A DNA stretch of 64,000 bases from Curtobacterium herbarum (GCF_016907335.1 NZ_JAFBBT010000001.1:1240001-1304000), one strand, 5' to 3'. Shown: positions 50,866 to 59,713, counted from the first letter of the stretch. Numbers and translations: made by a program. Notes: a model not told the origin generated them from the letters alone.

Positions 50866-52950
50866 GTGAAGAAGCTCGTCGCCATCGCCGCCACCGTGCT
50901 CGCCGTCGCGAGCGTGCTGGTCGGCTTCCAGATCGCCGGACCGACCGCGGGGCAACAGCCTGCGAACGCCCTCAGTGGCTCGTCGTTCCAGGCCGGCAAC
51001 ATCATCTCCGACGCGAACTTCTACAACGGCGGGTCGATGACGATCAACCAGGTGCAGGCGTTCCTCGACAGCCAGGTGTCGACGTGCACGAACAGCAACT
51101 GCCTCCGCAACGGCCGGTACTCGATGAACAACCGCGGTGCCGATGCCATGTGCGCCGCGGTCACCGGCGGGTCGTCCCTCTCGACCGCCCAGATCGTCAC
51201 TCGCGTCGGCAAGGCCTGCGGGATCAGCCCGAAGGTGATGCTGGTCACGCTGCAGAAGGAACAGGGCCTGATCACGTCCCGCGGGCCGTCCGCCGCCGTG
51301 CTCGAGCGCGCCATGGGGTACGCCTGCCCGGACAACGTCGGTGGGCACTGTGACCCCGCGTACGCCGGCGTCGGCAACCAGATGTACTGGTCGGCGTGGC
51401 AGTGGAAGCGCTACAGCAACCCGCCCGGCACGAGCAACTACTTCACCTGGTTCAACCCGGGCGGCAACCGAGCGATCCAGTACAACGTGCCGACGTCGTG
51501 CGGCACGAAGTCCGTCGCGGTCCAGAACAAGGCAACCGCCGCGCTGTACTACTACACGCCGTACACGCCGAACACCGCCGCACTGAACAACCTCTACGGC
51601 ACCGGCGACGGCTGCTCCGCCTACGGCAACCGCAACTTCTGGCGCATGTACACCGACTGGTTCGGCTCCACCACCGGCAACGCGCCGGTGCCCACCACGG
51701 CGAAGGGCAGCTACGACGCCGTCACCGCGTCGTACAACACCGCCACGGTGGCCGGCTGGGCGCTCGACACCACGACCACGGCGAGCACGCGGATCCGGGT
51801 CACGATCGGATCGACGTCCACCACCGCCCCTGCGACCGGCAACCGTCCCGACGTCGCCGCCGCCTACCCGAAGTCCGGGGCGAAGCACGGGTTCACCGCG
51901 ACCGTGGCCGCACCCGCCGGCTCGCAGCAGGTCTGCGTCAGCGCGCTCTCGTCGAACGGCAAGACCTCGGCCGACCTCGGGTGCAGGACGGTCACCGTGC
52001 TGAACGGTTCGCCGTTCGGTTCGCTCGACCGGGCGGCCGCCGCTCCCGGCGGCGTCTCGGTCGCCGGGTGGGCGATCGACCCCGAGACCGCGAAGTCGAT
52101 CGGCGTCACCGTCACCTCCGACGGCAAGGCCGTGAAGAAGTTCACCGCGACGAAGAGCCGCCCGGACGTCGCCCGGGCCTACCCGAAGGCAGGAGCGGCG
52201 CACGGCTTCGGCGCGACGAGTCCCGTCCCGGCGGGCAGCCACCGCATCTGCGTCACGGGGACGAACGTCGGCAAGGGCAGCAACGCGACGATCGGGTCGT
52301 GCTCGACGGTCGACGTGCCCGGATCCCGTCCGATCGGGTCCTTCGAGCGGGCCACCGTCACGCCCACGGCCGTCACCGTGACCGGGTGGGCGCTCGACGG
52401 CGACTCCAAGAGCCCGATCCGGGTCGAGGTCACCGTCGACGGTGTCGCGAAGCGCGTCGCCGCGGACGGCTCCCGTCCGGACGTCGCGAAGCTCTACCCG
52501 ATCTACGGTTCGGCGCGCGGGTTCACCGTGTCGGTCCCGGCGTCACGCGGCACGCACGAGGTCTGCGTCAAGGCACTGAACACCGGTTCGGGCAACTACA
52601 GCCCTCGGCTGGGGTGCAAGACCGTCACGGTGGTGAACGCCGCACCGATCGGGAGTCTCGACGAGGTCAAGCCGGTCGCCGGGGGCATCAGTGCTGCGGG
52701 GTGGGCGATCGACCCGGACACGAAGTCCTCGATCGCCGTGGACCTGACCGTCGACTCGACGGTGAAGCGGGTCACCGCATCGGCCAGCCGCCCGGACGTG
52801 GCGCGCTCGTACCCCGCGGCCGGTGCCGCACACGGGTACCGGGCCACGCTGGGGGCCTCGGCCGGCACGCACAAGGTGTGCGCGACGGCCGTCGACTGGG
52901 CCGGCGGAGCCGGGACGCCGCTGGGCTGCAAGACGGTGACGGTGCCCTGA
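50866..52950 (+). CDS. Secreted lysozyme/transglycosylase-like protein with four repeats
   Basis: A 694-residue secreted protein. A signal peptide covers about 1-32. Residues 40-275 form a domain common in actinobacterial hemagglutinin- or amidase-annotated proteins: INQVQAFLDSQV, AAQIV-like helix, then VMLVTLQKEQGLI with Glu132 in a lytic-transglycosylase-like position, then GVGNQMYWSAWQWKRY and ALYYYTPYTPNTAA. Four repeats of about 103 residues follow (from about 279, 381, 485, 592), each with GWA(L/I)D, VTVDG-like, RPDVA..YP..G..HGF and VC..A.N.G motifs. The same repeat occurs three times in the GH6 enzyme at 22955-24943. GTG at 50866 follows GGAAAGG. It probably acts on or binds the cell wall. 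Confidence 0.8.
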   Translation: MKKLVAIAATVLAVASVLVGFQIAGPTAGQQPANALSGSSFQAGNIISDANFYNGGSMTINQVQAFLDSQVSTCTNSNCLRNGRYSMNNRGADAMCAAVTGGSSLSTAQIVTRVGKACGISPKVMLVTLQKEQGLITSRGPSAAVLERAMGYACPDNVGGHCDPAYAGVGNQMYWSAWQWKRYSNPPGTSNYFTWFNPGGNRAIQYNVPTSCGTKSVAVQNKATAALYYYTPYTPNTAALNNLYGTGDGCSAYGNRNFWRMYTDWFGSTTGNAPVPTTAKGSYDAVTASYNTATVAGWALDTTTTASTRIRVTIGSTSTTAPATGNRPDVAAAYPKSGAKHGFTATVAAPAGSQQVCVSALSSNGKTSADLGCRTVTVLNGSPFGSLDRAAAAPGGVSVAGWAIDPETAKSIGVTVTSDGKAVKKFTATKSRPDVARAYPKAGAAHGFGATSPVPAGSHRICVTGTNVGKGSNATIGSCSTVDVPGSRPIGSFERATVTPTAVTVTGWALDGDSKSPIRVEVTVDGVAKRVAADGSRPDVAKLYPIYGSARGFTVSVPASRGTHEVCVKALNTGSGNYSPRLGCKTVTVVNAAPIGSLDEVKPVAGGISAAGWAIDPDTKSSIAVDLTVDSTVKRVTASASRPDVARSYPAAGAAHGYRATLGASAGTHKVCATAVDWAGGAGTPLGCKTVTVP

Positions 52951-52991
52951 GCTCCAGCCCTGAGCCCTGAGCCCTGAGCCCTGAGCCCTGA
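52944..52991. repeat. 7-bp GCCCTGA repeats overlapping a stop
   Basis: GCCCTGA occurs at 52944-52950, where it includes the stop TGA, and then five times in tandem at 52957-52991. Each unit again contains TGA, so the ORF end has been multiplied. Confidence 0.88.
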
Positions 52992-53133
52992 GCCCTTGCT
53001 CGACCACCACGGACGCCGTCGCCCACCGGGCGGCGGCGTCCTGCTGTGCCGTGGCTCTCGCCGCCGGTCCCGGCGCGGGACGCGCCCGGTGCCGGTCCAG
53101 TCCCACCGGTGGCTGCTGTGAGAGGATCGTCCG

Positions 53134-54585
53134 GTGCTTGAGACCAGACCGCCCGTCGGGGGGATGACGGACGGCGAGCCGACGGGCAGTCCCGTCCGCC
53201 GCCGTGTCCTGTCGATCGTCGTCCCGCTCGTCCTCTGGGTCGTCATCGCCGTGGCAGGCTGGTTGCGTCTGACTCCCCAGGTCCGCAACACGCTCTGGGC
53301 CGAGGACGGCAAGGTCTTCCTCGACGAGCAGTACCGCCTGGGGGTCGCCGGGGCGCTGTTCCACGACTACGCCGGCTACCTGCACGTCGTGCCGCGGCTG
53401 GTCGTCGCGGTCGCGTCCCACATCGGCCCCATCGACCGACTCGCCGTGACGGTGTCCGCGCTCTGCGTCGTCGTCGCTGCCGCCGTCGGCGCCGCGGTCT
53501 GGGTGCTCACCGCCGGGGTCATCCGCTCCGTGGTCGCCCGGCTGCTCCTGGCGCTGATCCCGGCGCTCGTGCCCCTCGGTCCGATGGAGATCCAGGCGAA
53601 CGCTGCGAATCTGCACTGGTTCCTGATGTTCCTGATGCCCTTCGCCCTGTTGACGCCGGTGCGTTCCTGGTCGAAGGGGATCCTGCTCGGCATCGCGACG
53701 TTGCTGGCCGGGTTGACCGAGATCCAGATCGTGGCGTTCTTCCCCCTGTTCTTCGTCGGCATCCGGAACCGGTACCGCTGGCCGATCATCCTCGGGTCGG
53801 TGATCGGCGGTGCGGCCCAGGTCGTCACGACCCTGACGCACCCGCGTGCCGCCGCATCGGTCCCGCACGAAACCGTCGCCGACATGGTGCTCGGCTACGC
53901 GGTGCAGCCGTTCGCCGGATCGTTCACCTGGAGCATGCCGGCCGTCGGTCGGGTCATCGCCGAGCACGGCGTCTGGGTCGTGGTGCTCCCGCTCGTCGTC
54001 GCCGCCGTCCTGACGGCCCTCGGCCTGTGGCTCGGCGCCCCCGGCCAGCGCTGGATGCTCGGCTCGATGGTGTGGGCCTCGGCAGCGGTCTGGTTCGGAG
54101 CGGTGTTCCTCAACCCGAACCAGATGCTCGCGTTCGCCCACTTCGACGCGGGCCAGTGGCTCGGGAACTGGACGTTCCGCTACAGCGCGGCCGGGTCCAT
54201 GTACGTCATCGGCGCGTTCGTCGTGCTCGCCGACATCGCCCTCACGCGCGGCGGCCTCGTCCGCGGTGGATTCGACCGGGGTGGACTCGTCCGCGGCGGA
54301 CTCGACCGGGGCGCAGCGACCGGACGGCACCGGGTCGGCGTCGTCTGGGCCTTCCGGGTCGTCGGGATCCTGCTGGTCCTCGGTGTCGCACTGTCGTTCG
54401 CGCTGAACTTCTCGGTGGACAAGGCGAACCGCCAGGCCGGCCCGTACTGGGACCAGGGCATCGAGACGTCCGAGTCCCGCTGCGCGCAGACGCCGAGTGC
54501 CGATGCGTCCGTGCAGATCGCCCCGGGGCCGCAGTGGGCTGTCAGCGTGCCCTGCGCCATCATCGACCAGGACGCCGCGCGCTGA
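53134..54585 (+). CDS. Polytopic membrane protein, WAED family, copy 1
   Basis: A 483-residue protein with about ten membrane helices. After the first helix comes LWAEDGKVFLDEQYRLG (Glu57-Asp58) and then YAGYLHVVPRLV (79-90), both also in 56844-58262. The acidic motif in the first outside loop resembles GT-C glycosyltransferases, but I know no family name. A late loop holds a 30-bp in-frame duplication (54253-54312) that gives repeated RGG(L/F) residues. A GTG start at 53134 has GAGGAT 6 nt upstream (leaderless pattern); ATG at 53164 is an alternative. It precedes a polyprenol-phosphate mannose synthase gene (32-nt gap), so it may use that lipid-linked sugar. Confidence 0.72.
   Translation: MLETRPPVGGMTDGEPTGSPVRRRVLSIVVPLVLWVVIAVAGWLRLTPQVRNTLWAEDGKVFLDEQYRLGVAGALFHDYAGYLHVVPRLVVAVASHIGPIDRLAVTVSALCVVVAAAVGAAVWVLTAGVIRSVVARLLLALIPALVPLGPMEIQANAANLHWFLMFLMPFALLTPVRSWSKGILLGIATLLAGLTEIQIVAFFPLFFVGIRNRYRWPIILGSVIGGAAQVVTTLTHPRAAASVPHETVADMVLGYAVQPFAGSFTWSMPAVGRVIAEHGVWVVVLPLVVAAVLTALGLWLGAPGQRWMLGSMVWASAAVWFGAVFLNPNQMLAFAHFDAGQWLGNWTFRYSAAGSMYVIGAFVVLADIALTRGGLVRGGFDRGGLVRGGLDRGAATGRHRVGVVWAFRVVGILLVLGVALSFALNFSVDKANRQAGPYWDQGIETSESRCAQTPSADASVQIAPGPQWAVSVPCAIIDQDAAR
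54253..54312. repeat. 30-bp in-frame duplication in WAED membrane protein
   Basis: Two 30-bp units (54253-54282, 54283-54312) with a few mismatches encode GGLVRGGFDR and GGLVRGGLDR in a cytosolic or outside loop. Confidence 0.8.
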
Positions 54586-54617
54586 GCGCCGAGCCGACCG
54601 CGAACCGTGAGAAGGAA

Positions 54618-55382
54618 ATGACCCGCACCACCGAACCCCGAGCCCTCGTCATCGTCCCGACGTACAACGAGGCCGAGAACATCCGCGACATCGCGGCCCG
54701 CATCCTCGAGACCGTGCCGACGGCGTCGCTGCTGGTCGTGGACGACGGCAGCCCGGACGGCACCGGCGACCTGGTCGAGGCGATGGCTCAGGACGACGAC
54801 CGCGTGCACCTGCTCCGCCGCGCCGGCAAGCTCGGCCTCGGGACCGCGTACGTCGCCGGGTTCCGCTGGGGCCTGGAGCAGGGGTACGACCTGCTCGTCG
54901 AGATGGACGCGGACGGCTCCCACCCCGCTGACCGTCTGCCGGCGCTGATCGCGGCGGTGGCCGACGCGGACCCCGCCGACGACGTCATGCTCGCGATCGG
55001 CTCGCGCTGGATCCGTGGCGGCTCGGTCGTCGACTGGCCCAAGCGCCGCGAGGTCCTCAGCCGCGGGGCGAACACGTACGCCCGGCTGATCCTCGGCCTG
55101 GCCGTCCACGACATCACCGCCGGCTTCCGCGTCTACCGCGCCGAAGCGATCGCCCGGATGGACCTCGGGTCGATCGACTCGAAGGGCTACTGCTTCCAGA
55201 TCGACATGACGCTGCGCACGCACGACCTGGGGGGACGCATCGTCGAGGTGCCGATCCGCTTCCGCGACCGCGTGCACGGGGTGTCGAAGATGAGCAAGGA
55301 CATCATCGTCGAGGCGATGGTCCGCACCACCCAGTGGGGCCTGCAGCGCCGGTTCCGTCCCCGGTCGCAGCGCCGCGCCTGA
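54618..55382 (+). CDS. Polyprenol monophosphomannose synthase (DPM1-like)
   Basis: A 254-residue GT2 of the dolichol-phosphate mannosyltransferase group without C-terminal membrane helices, as in the catalytic part of mycobacterial Ppm1. It has VIVPTYNEAENI, VVDDGSPDGT, the DxD-type EMDADGSH, RWIRGGSVVDWP, TAGFRVYR and the C-terminal FRDRVHGVSKMS. It would transfer mannose from GDP-mannose to polyprenyl phosphate, giving the donor for GT-C enzymes such as the WAED proteins. ATG follows AGAAGGAA. GDP-mannose supply would begin with manA at 61911. The stop lies in a 20-bp tandem repeat. Confidence 0.93.
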   Translation: MTRTTEPRALVIVPTYNEAENIRDIAARILETVPTASLLVVDDGSPDGTGDLVEAMAQDDDRVHLLRRAGKLGLGTAYVAGFRWGLEQGYDLLVEMDADGSHPADRLPALIAAVADADPADDVMLAIGSRWIRGGSVVDWPKRREVLSRGANTYARLILGLAVHDITAGFRVYRAEAIARMDLGSIDSKGYCFQIDMTLRTHDLGGRIVEVPIRFRDRVHGVSKMSKDIIVEAMVRTTQWGLQRRFRPRSQRRA

Positions 55383-55406
55383 GGCAGCAGCGCCGCGCCT
55401 GAGGCA
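55367..55406. repeat. 20-bp tandem duplication overlapping a stop
   Basis: Perfect units 55367-55386 and 55387-55406. The stop TGA of the mannose synthase gene (55380-55382) lies in the first unit and is duplicated in the second. Confidence 0.92.
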
Positions 55407-55424
55407 CTGGGCGGGTCGGACCCG

Positions 55425-55456
55425 GGGCGTGTCAGGTCCGGGGCGTGTCAGGTCCG
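55425..55456. repeat. 16-bp tandem duplication overlapping a stop
   Basis: Perfect units 55425-55440 and 55441-55456. The minus-strand stop of the ligase-like gene (55448-55450) lies in the second unit and is copied in the first. Only 18 nt separate it from the repeat of the convergent gene. Confidence 0.92.
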
Positions 55457-56749
55457 GGGGAGTCGGATCCGCCAGGACCGCCGCCTGGCCGAGACCACCA
55501 GCACGGTGACGAAGAGCATGAGCCCGGCACCGTGCAGCACGTAGCTCTCCGCGGCGCTCGTGACACCGAGCAGGACGAGCACCGCCGCGGGCCAGACGTA
55601 CGCCACCCCCGGGAAGGTCGTGGCGGTCACCCAGGACCGGGCGAAGGCGAGTGCGGCGGCGCCGACGAGCAGGAGCATGCCCGCGAGGCCGATCTGCAGC
55701 CACGCGTCGACCACGGCGTCCAACCCCGAGGTGAAGCGGACCCCGGACGGGTCGACGAACGCCACGTACGGCACGACCGGCTCGGTGGGCCAGGTGCCGA
55801 CCCAGCCCCAGCCCTGGATCGGGTACTGGGCGATGAACGTGCGGATCTCGGACCAGAGCTCGAGCCGGGTCGTCGTCCCGCCCGCGGCGCCGATCTCGGG
55901 GAGCACCCGGTCGCGCGCGACGACGAGGAACACCGCCATGGCGACGACGAACGTGCTGAGGACCGTGTTCACCACGGGGCGGGTGCCGGGTCGGGCGTGT
56001 CGGAGTGACCAGAGCGCCAGCGCGGTGACGGTGAGCGCGATCGTCGCGAGTCCGGTGATGGGTGACTGCACCAGCATGAGGGTGACGACCGCGGTGGCGG
56101 TCGACACGATCGCCCGCCACCGTGTCACCGACCGGGTGAGGAACTCGACGACGAAGGTGACGAGGGCGGTGGCGGCGATGAAGCCCATGAAGTTGCGGGT
56201 GCCGCCGATGCCCTGGATCGGCCCACCGAACGCGATGTCCCCGCGGATGCCGAACGCCGGGATCGGCAGGTCCAGGACCAGACCGGAGAGGACCTCCAGC
56301 CCGAGTGCCACGGCCAACAGGACCCGGAACGCGTCACCGCAGGCCCGGATGACCTGCACCAGGTCGCGGCCGAGCGCCAGGTAGAGACCCAGCCCGACGA
56401 AACCGAGCGTCGCCGCGAACCCCCGGAGCGCGACCCAGGAGTACTCGCTCCACAGCACGCTGAGCCCGCAGTACCCGACGAGGGCGATCAGGGACAGCGG
56501 CAGGACCCCGTGCCACTCGATCCGGTAGCGCTGTCCGAGCAGGCTCAGCCCGGCCAGGACGACGAGTGTGACGAGGACCGCCCACGTCCCCGGAGCGCCG
56601 ACGAGGGCCCGGACGGTGGGCTCGCCGAAGGCGAAGAGCACGATCGTCGTGGCGAGTGCCTGGCTGAACCGGCCGCCCGCGGAGAACCCGATCCAGGCGG
56701 ACAGGTACCGACGTGCGCGCACGCGTCGGGTCGTCCGGCCGTCCGTCAT
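55448..56749 (-). CDS. O-antigen ligase/polymerase-like membrane protein, copy 1
   Basis: A 433-residue protein with about eleven helices and a large outside loop near the C-terminus: TTTRLELWSEIRTFIAQYPIQGWGWVGTWP and then HAxx-less LDAVVDAWLQIGLAGMLLLVG. The GWGW and downstream aromatic/acidic pattern are characteristic of the Wzy/WaaL (Wzy_C) superfamily that joins or polymerises lipid-linked glycans. GTRNFMGFIAATALV in the middle is also typical. It is divergent from the WAED copy 2 gene and convergent with the mannose synthase. Start 56749 is chosen; 56791 is possible. Confidence 0.85.
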   Translation of the reverse strand: MTDGRTTRRVRARRYLSAWIGFSAGGRFSQALATTIVLFAFGEPTVRALVGAPGTWAVLVTLVVLAGLSLLGQRYRIEWHGVLPLSLIALVGYCGLSVLWSEYSWVALRGFAATLGFVGLGLYLALGRDLVQVIRACGDAFRVLLAVALGLEVLSGLVLDLPIPAFGIRGDIAFGGPIQGIGGTRNFMGFIAATALVTFVVEFLTRSVTRWRAIVSTATAVVTLMLVQSPITGLATIALTVTALALWSLRHARPGTRPVVNTVLSTFVVAMAVFLVVARDRVLPEIGAAGGTTTRLELWSEIRTFIAQYPIQGWGWVGTWPTEPVVPYVAFVDPSGVRFTSGLDAVVDAWLQIGLAGMLLLVGAAALAFARSWVTATTFPGVAYVWPAAVLVLLGVTSAAESYVLHGAGLMLFVTVLVVSARRRSWRIRLPRT

Positions 56750-56828
56750 CCGTCCATGATGACGTACGCGACCCGGCTGCAGCTGCGCCATCGCGGAGCG
56801 TCGATATCACGGATCGTCGCTCCACCAG

Positions 56829-56834
56829 TAGCGT
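56829..56834 (+). promoter_or_regulatory. Putative -10 box of WAED copy 2
   Basis: TAGCGT, 9 nt before the ATG at 56844; identical to the box before galE. Confidence 0.45.
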
Positions 56835-56843
56835 CGGCCCTCG

Positions 56844-58262
56844 ATGCGACGCCCCGGGACACAGCGCTGGGCGGCCCCTGCGGCCGTGCTCGTCGGGGTG
56901 CTCGCCGCCGCCGTCGCGTGGGTGCGGCTCGGACCGGAGGCGCGCGGGACCGGGTGGGCCGAGGACATCGGCCTGTTCTTCCGTGAACGGCTCGAGCTCG
57001 GGGCCGTCGAGAGCGTCGTGCATCCCTACGCGGGCTACCTGCACGTGGTCCCGCGACTGGTGGTCGACGTCGCCTTCCTGCTGCCGGTCGAGTGGTACGT
57101 CCTCGCGGTCTCGGCGATGTCCTGCCTGCTCGTCGGCGCGGTGTGCGGCGGCGTCTGGGTCCTGGCGCGGGACGTCGTGCCGTCCTGGCCGCTCCGACTC
57201 GTGCTGGCCGCGGTGCCCGTGCTGCTGCCCACGGCGCCGTGGGAGGTCTCCGGCACCGCGGCGAACCTGCACACCTTCGGCCTGTTCCTGGCACCGTGGC
57301 TCGTCGCGCACCGGGTCCGGACGTGGTGGGGCGCCGCGGTCCTGGCGCTCGTGACCGTGCTGGTGGTCGGGTCGGAGACGCAGGCCGTCGTCTTCCTGCC
57401 CCTCCTCGTGCTGGCGTGGTCGCCGTCGGCCGGGCGCGGCGACACCGGGGTGGAGGACCGTCGGCGGGGCACGCGGTGGCGCGCACTGCCCGTGACCCTC
57501 GCCGCCGTCGGGACCGCAGCCGCGCAGATCGGGACGGCGCTGACCACTGCGCGCGCGTCCGCGCCGGGCGCACCCACGGCCCAGGACGTCGCCGCCGGCT
57601 GGGCACTGCAGACGGTCGGTGGACTCTGGACCGCCGACGTCGGTGCCGTCGGGCGCGCCGTGGTGGCCGACGGCTGGGCCGTCGTGGCGGTGCCGGCCGT
57701 CGCACTCCTCGTGGTCGTGGTGCTCGGCGCGGCGACCGCACTCCGCGACGGTCACCCCCGCCGCGCGGTCCTCACACTGGCGCTCGCGCTCGGTGCGGCG
57801 GCGGTCTGGACCGCAGCGCTGGTCGCGAACGCCTCGGCCGACGGCCGGTGGTCCCGCGCCGCACCCGGCGACCTCGTCGACGCGACACCGTCCCGGTACG
57901 CCGCCGCTGCCGGCCTCCTGCTCTGCGCGTCCGTGGTCGTCGCTGCCGCCGTGCTCGTCGACCGCCGCGTCCATCGGGGACGAGACCGGGCAGAGGACGC
58001 GTCCGGTCGGCGTCGTCGACAAACGGGAGGCCCGACCGCCGCCGTCTTCGTCACCGTCGGCTGGTCCGTGGTCACCCTGCTCGTCGCCTCGTGGGTCGGC
58101 AACGTGCCCGGCGTGGCACAGCGAGCCTCCGGGCCGACGTGGCAGCCGCAGTTCGTCGCCGCGGAACGCACGTGTGCCCGGCATCCGTCCGGGACGGTGC
58201 GGATCCGAGCGCTGCCCTGGAGCGCCGAGGTGCCCTGCTCGCTGGTGCTCCGCGACCGCTGA
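56844..58262 (+). CDS. Polytopic membrane protein, WAED family, copy 2
   Basis: A 472-residue paralog of 53134-54585. GWAEDIGLFFRERLELG (Glu40-Asp41) and YAGYLHVVPRLVVD (62-75) align with copy 1, then about nine further helices. A cytosolic loop before the last helix (about residues 370-395) is basic and variable. The short C-terminal domain ends in a conserved-looking ERTCARHPSGTVRIRALPWSAEVPC, with two cysteines, similar to the copy 1 end (SRCAQTP...VPCAI). Like copy 1 it is next to an O-antigen-ligase-like gene. I infer an outside glycosyltransferase-like role. Confidence 0.72.
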   Translation: MRRPGTQRWAAPAAVLVGVLAAAVAWVRLGPEARGTGWAEDIGLFFRERLELGAVESVVHPYAGYLHVVPRLVVDVAFLLPVEWYVLAVSAMSCLLVGAVCGGVWVLARDVVPSWPLRLVLAAVPVLLPTAPWEVSGTAANLHTFGLFLAPWLVAHRVRTWWGAAVLALVTVLVVGSETQAVVFLPLLVLAWSPSAGRGDTGVEDRRRGTRWRALPVTLAAVGTAAAQIGTALTTARASAPGAPTAQDVAAGWALQTVGGLWTADVGAVGRAVVADGWAVVAVPAVALLVVVVLGAATALRDGHPRRAVLTLALALGAAAVWTAALVANASADGRWSRAAPGDLVDATPSRYAAAAGLLLCASVVVAAAVLVDRRVHRGRDRAEDASGRRRRQTGGPTAAVFVTVGWSVVTLLVASWVGNVPGVAQRASGPTWQPQFVAAERTCARHPSGTVRIRALPWSAEVPCSLVLRDR

Positions 58263-58289
58263 GCACGCGGCACCGGGGCAGGACGCTCC

Positions 58290-58331
58290 GCGCGTCGGTC
58301 AGTGCGCGTCGGTCAGCGCCCGTCGATCAGG
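58290..58331. repeat. 14-bp tandem array overlapping a stop
   Basis: Three units at 58290, 58304 and 58318 (core GCGCGTCGGTCAG) with few mismatches. The minus-strand stop TCA of the ligase-like gene (58327-58329) is in the third unit, and the other two keep TCA at the same place. Confidence 0.88.
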
Positions 58332-59706
58332 GGTTCGCAGCCCACCGGAACGCCCGCTTGGCCAGCGGCGTCCGCGGACCGTCGCCGACGGAGACGGGCT
58401 CCTCGGTGACGAGCACGATCCGCGACTTGATCGCCATGAGGGCGAAGAGCACCCAGTTGCCCTGGTAGAGCAGCCGCGACTCGGCGACGGACTGCACCAG
58501 GAGCGCGACCACGACGAGCAGGGGGAACAGGGTCACCGGGTCGAACGGGCGCGGACGGAGGTCCGGTCCGAACCCGGGTCGCGTCGCGCCGGCCCACGAC
58601 CGCGCCAGGGTGGTGAGCACGTAGACGGCGAAGAGGACCAGGCCGACGATGCCGGTCTGCATCCAGACGTCCAGCCCGGCGTCGTGCGCCTGCAGGTACT
58701 GCACGCCGTGCAGCGGTGCCAGACCGGACAGCATCGGGATGTTCGGCCACCAGTAGCCGATCCAGCCCCACCCGAGCACCGGGTGCTGCACGACGAGCCC
58801 CCACACGGCGGCCCAGATCGTGCCACGACCGGTCAGGTCCGAGGAACGACCGAGCACGTCGAGGAGCTGCTCGCGGCCGAGGACCACCGCGACCACCACG
58901 ACGGCGACCACGGCGACCAGCCCGAGGTACCGGCCGGCCCGGTGCCCACTGGGCACGCGGCGCATCCACAGCGCGACGGCGAGGACACCAGCGACGGCGA
59001 CCGCGGCGACGATCACCGTCGACGAGCGGGTCAGCGCGAACACCACACCGGCGACCACGAGCCAGCCGATCGCCTGGTTCCGACGGAGCCGGCCCTCGGC
59101 GAGCTGCACGGCGACGGCGATCGCGGCGAGCAGCGCGACCATCGCGAGCAGGTTGGCGTTGCCCGGCAGCCCCTGGATGCGTCCACCGGTGAACAGCTCC
59201 GCGCGGGAGAAGTAGAACGCGTCCGGGATCTTCCGGTCGCCGTAGTCGGTCCAGATCGGGGCGATCGGGTGCCGGACCACGACGGCCACGACGGCCTCGA
59301 ACAGCAGGGACAACCCGAGCACCCAGCGGAACGCCAGGCTGGCCGCGTCGAGGATGCGGCGCCACGTCAGCGTCGACGCGATCGCGAACGCGACGAGCGC
59401 GCACACGACCTGCGCGACGGTGCTCGCGAGCGTCGCCGGGCGCCAGTGCGACCAGATCACCGTGACCAGGCACCAGGCGAGGAAGAGCCAGAGAGCGCGT
59501 GGCGTGCGGGTGAGGGGCGGGCGGGCCCGGACCACGACGCTGATGCCCCAGGCGCCCTCGAGCGCCCAGACGGCCGCCGCGCCGTACCAGGTGATCGTGT
59601 TCGGGACTGCGTCCCCGGCGAACAGCGTCAGCAGGACCGCGGTGGCGAGGGCGAACGCCTCCCGCTCGGGGACGGATCCGCGGGCGAGGGGCCAGGTGTT
59701 CGTCAC
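58327..59706 (-). CDS. O-antigen ligase/polymerase-like membrane protein, copy 2
   Basis: A 459-residue protein with about eleven helices. The outside loop has RGTIWAAVWGLVVQHPVLGWGWIGYWWP and AHDAGLDVWMQTGIVGLVLFAVYVL, matching copy 1 at 55448. GLPGNANLLAMVALL in the middle parallels the IGGTRNFMGF segment of copy 1. The Wzy_C/WaaL assignment is supported by the GWGW and HD.GLD patterns. GTG at 59706 has TAGCCT 7 nt upstream. Two such proteins, each next to a WAED protein, suggest two parallel end reactions. Confidence 0.85.
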   Translation of the reverse strand: MTNTWPLARGSVPEREAFALATAVLLTLFAGDAVPNTITWYGAAAVWALEGAWGISVVVRARPPLTRTPRALWLFLAWCLVTVIWSHWRPATLASTVAQVVCALVAFAIASTLTWRRILDAASLAFRWVLGLSLLFEAVVAVVVRHPIAPIWTDYGDRKIPDAFYFSRAELFTGGRIQGLPGNANLLAMVALLAAIAVAVQLAEGRLRRNQAIGWLVVAGVVFALTRSSTVIVAAVAVAGVLAVALWMRRVPSGHRAGRYLGLVAVVAVVVVAVVLGREQLLDVLGRSSDLTGRGTIWAAVWGLVVQHPVLGWGWIGYWWPNIPMLSGLAPLHGVQYLQAHDAGLDVWMQTGIVGLVLFAVYVLTTLARSWAGATRPGFGPDLRPRPFDPVTLFPLLVVVALLVQSVAESRLLYQGNWVLFALMAIKSRIVLVTEEPVSVGDGPRTPLAKRAFRWAANP

Positions 59707-59713
59707 GGGGGAC

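Noticed and set aside
52957-52991. Possible CRISPR-like or recombination array
   Set aside because: Units are 7 bp with no spacers; this is a simple tandem repeat.
53134-58262. Assigning the WAED proteins to DUF2142
   Set aside because: The first-loop motif is WAED without the PxDExxHF pattern, so they form a different family.
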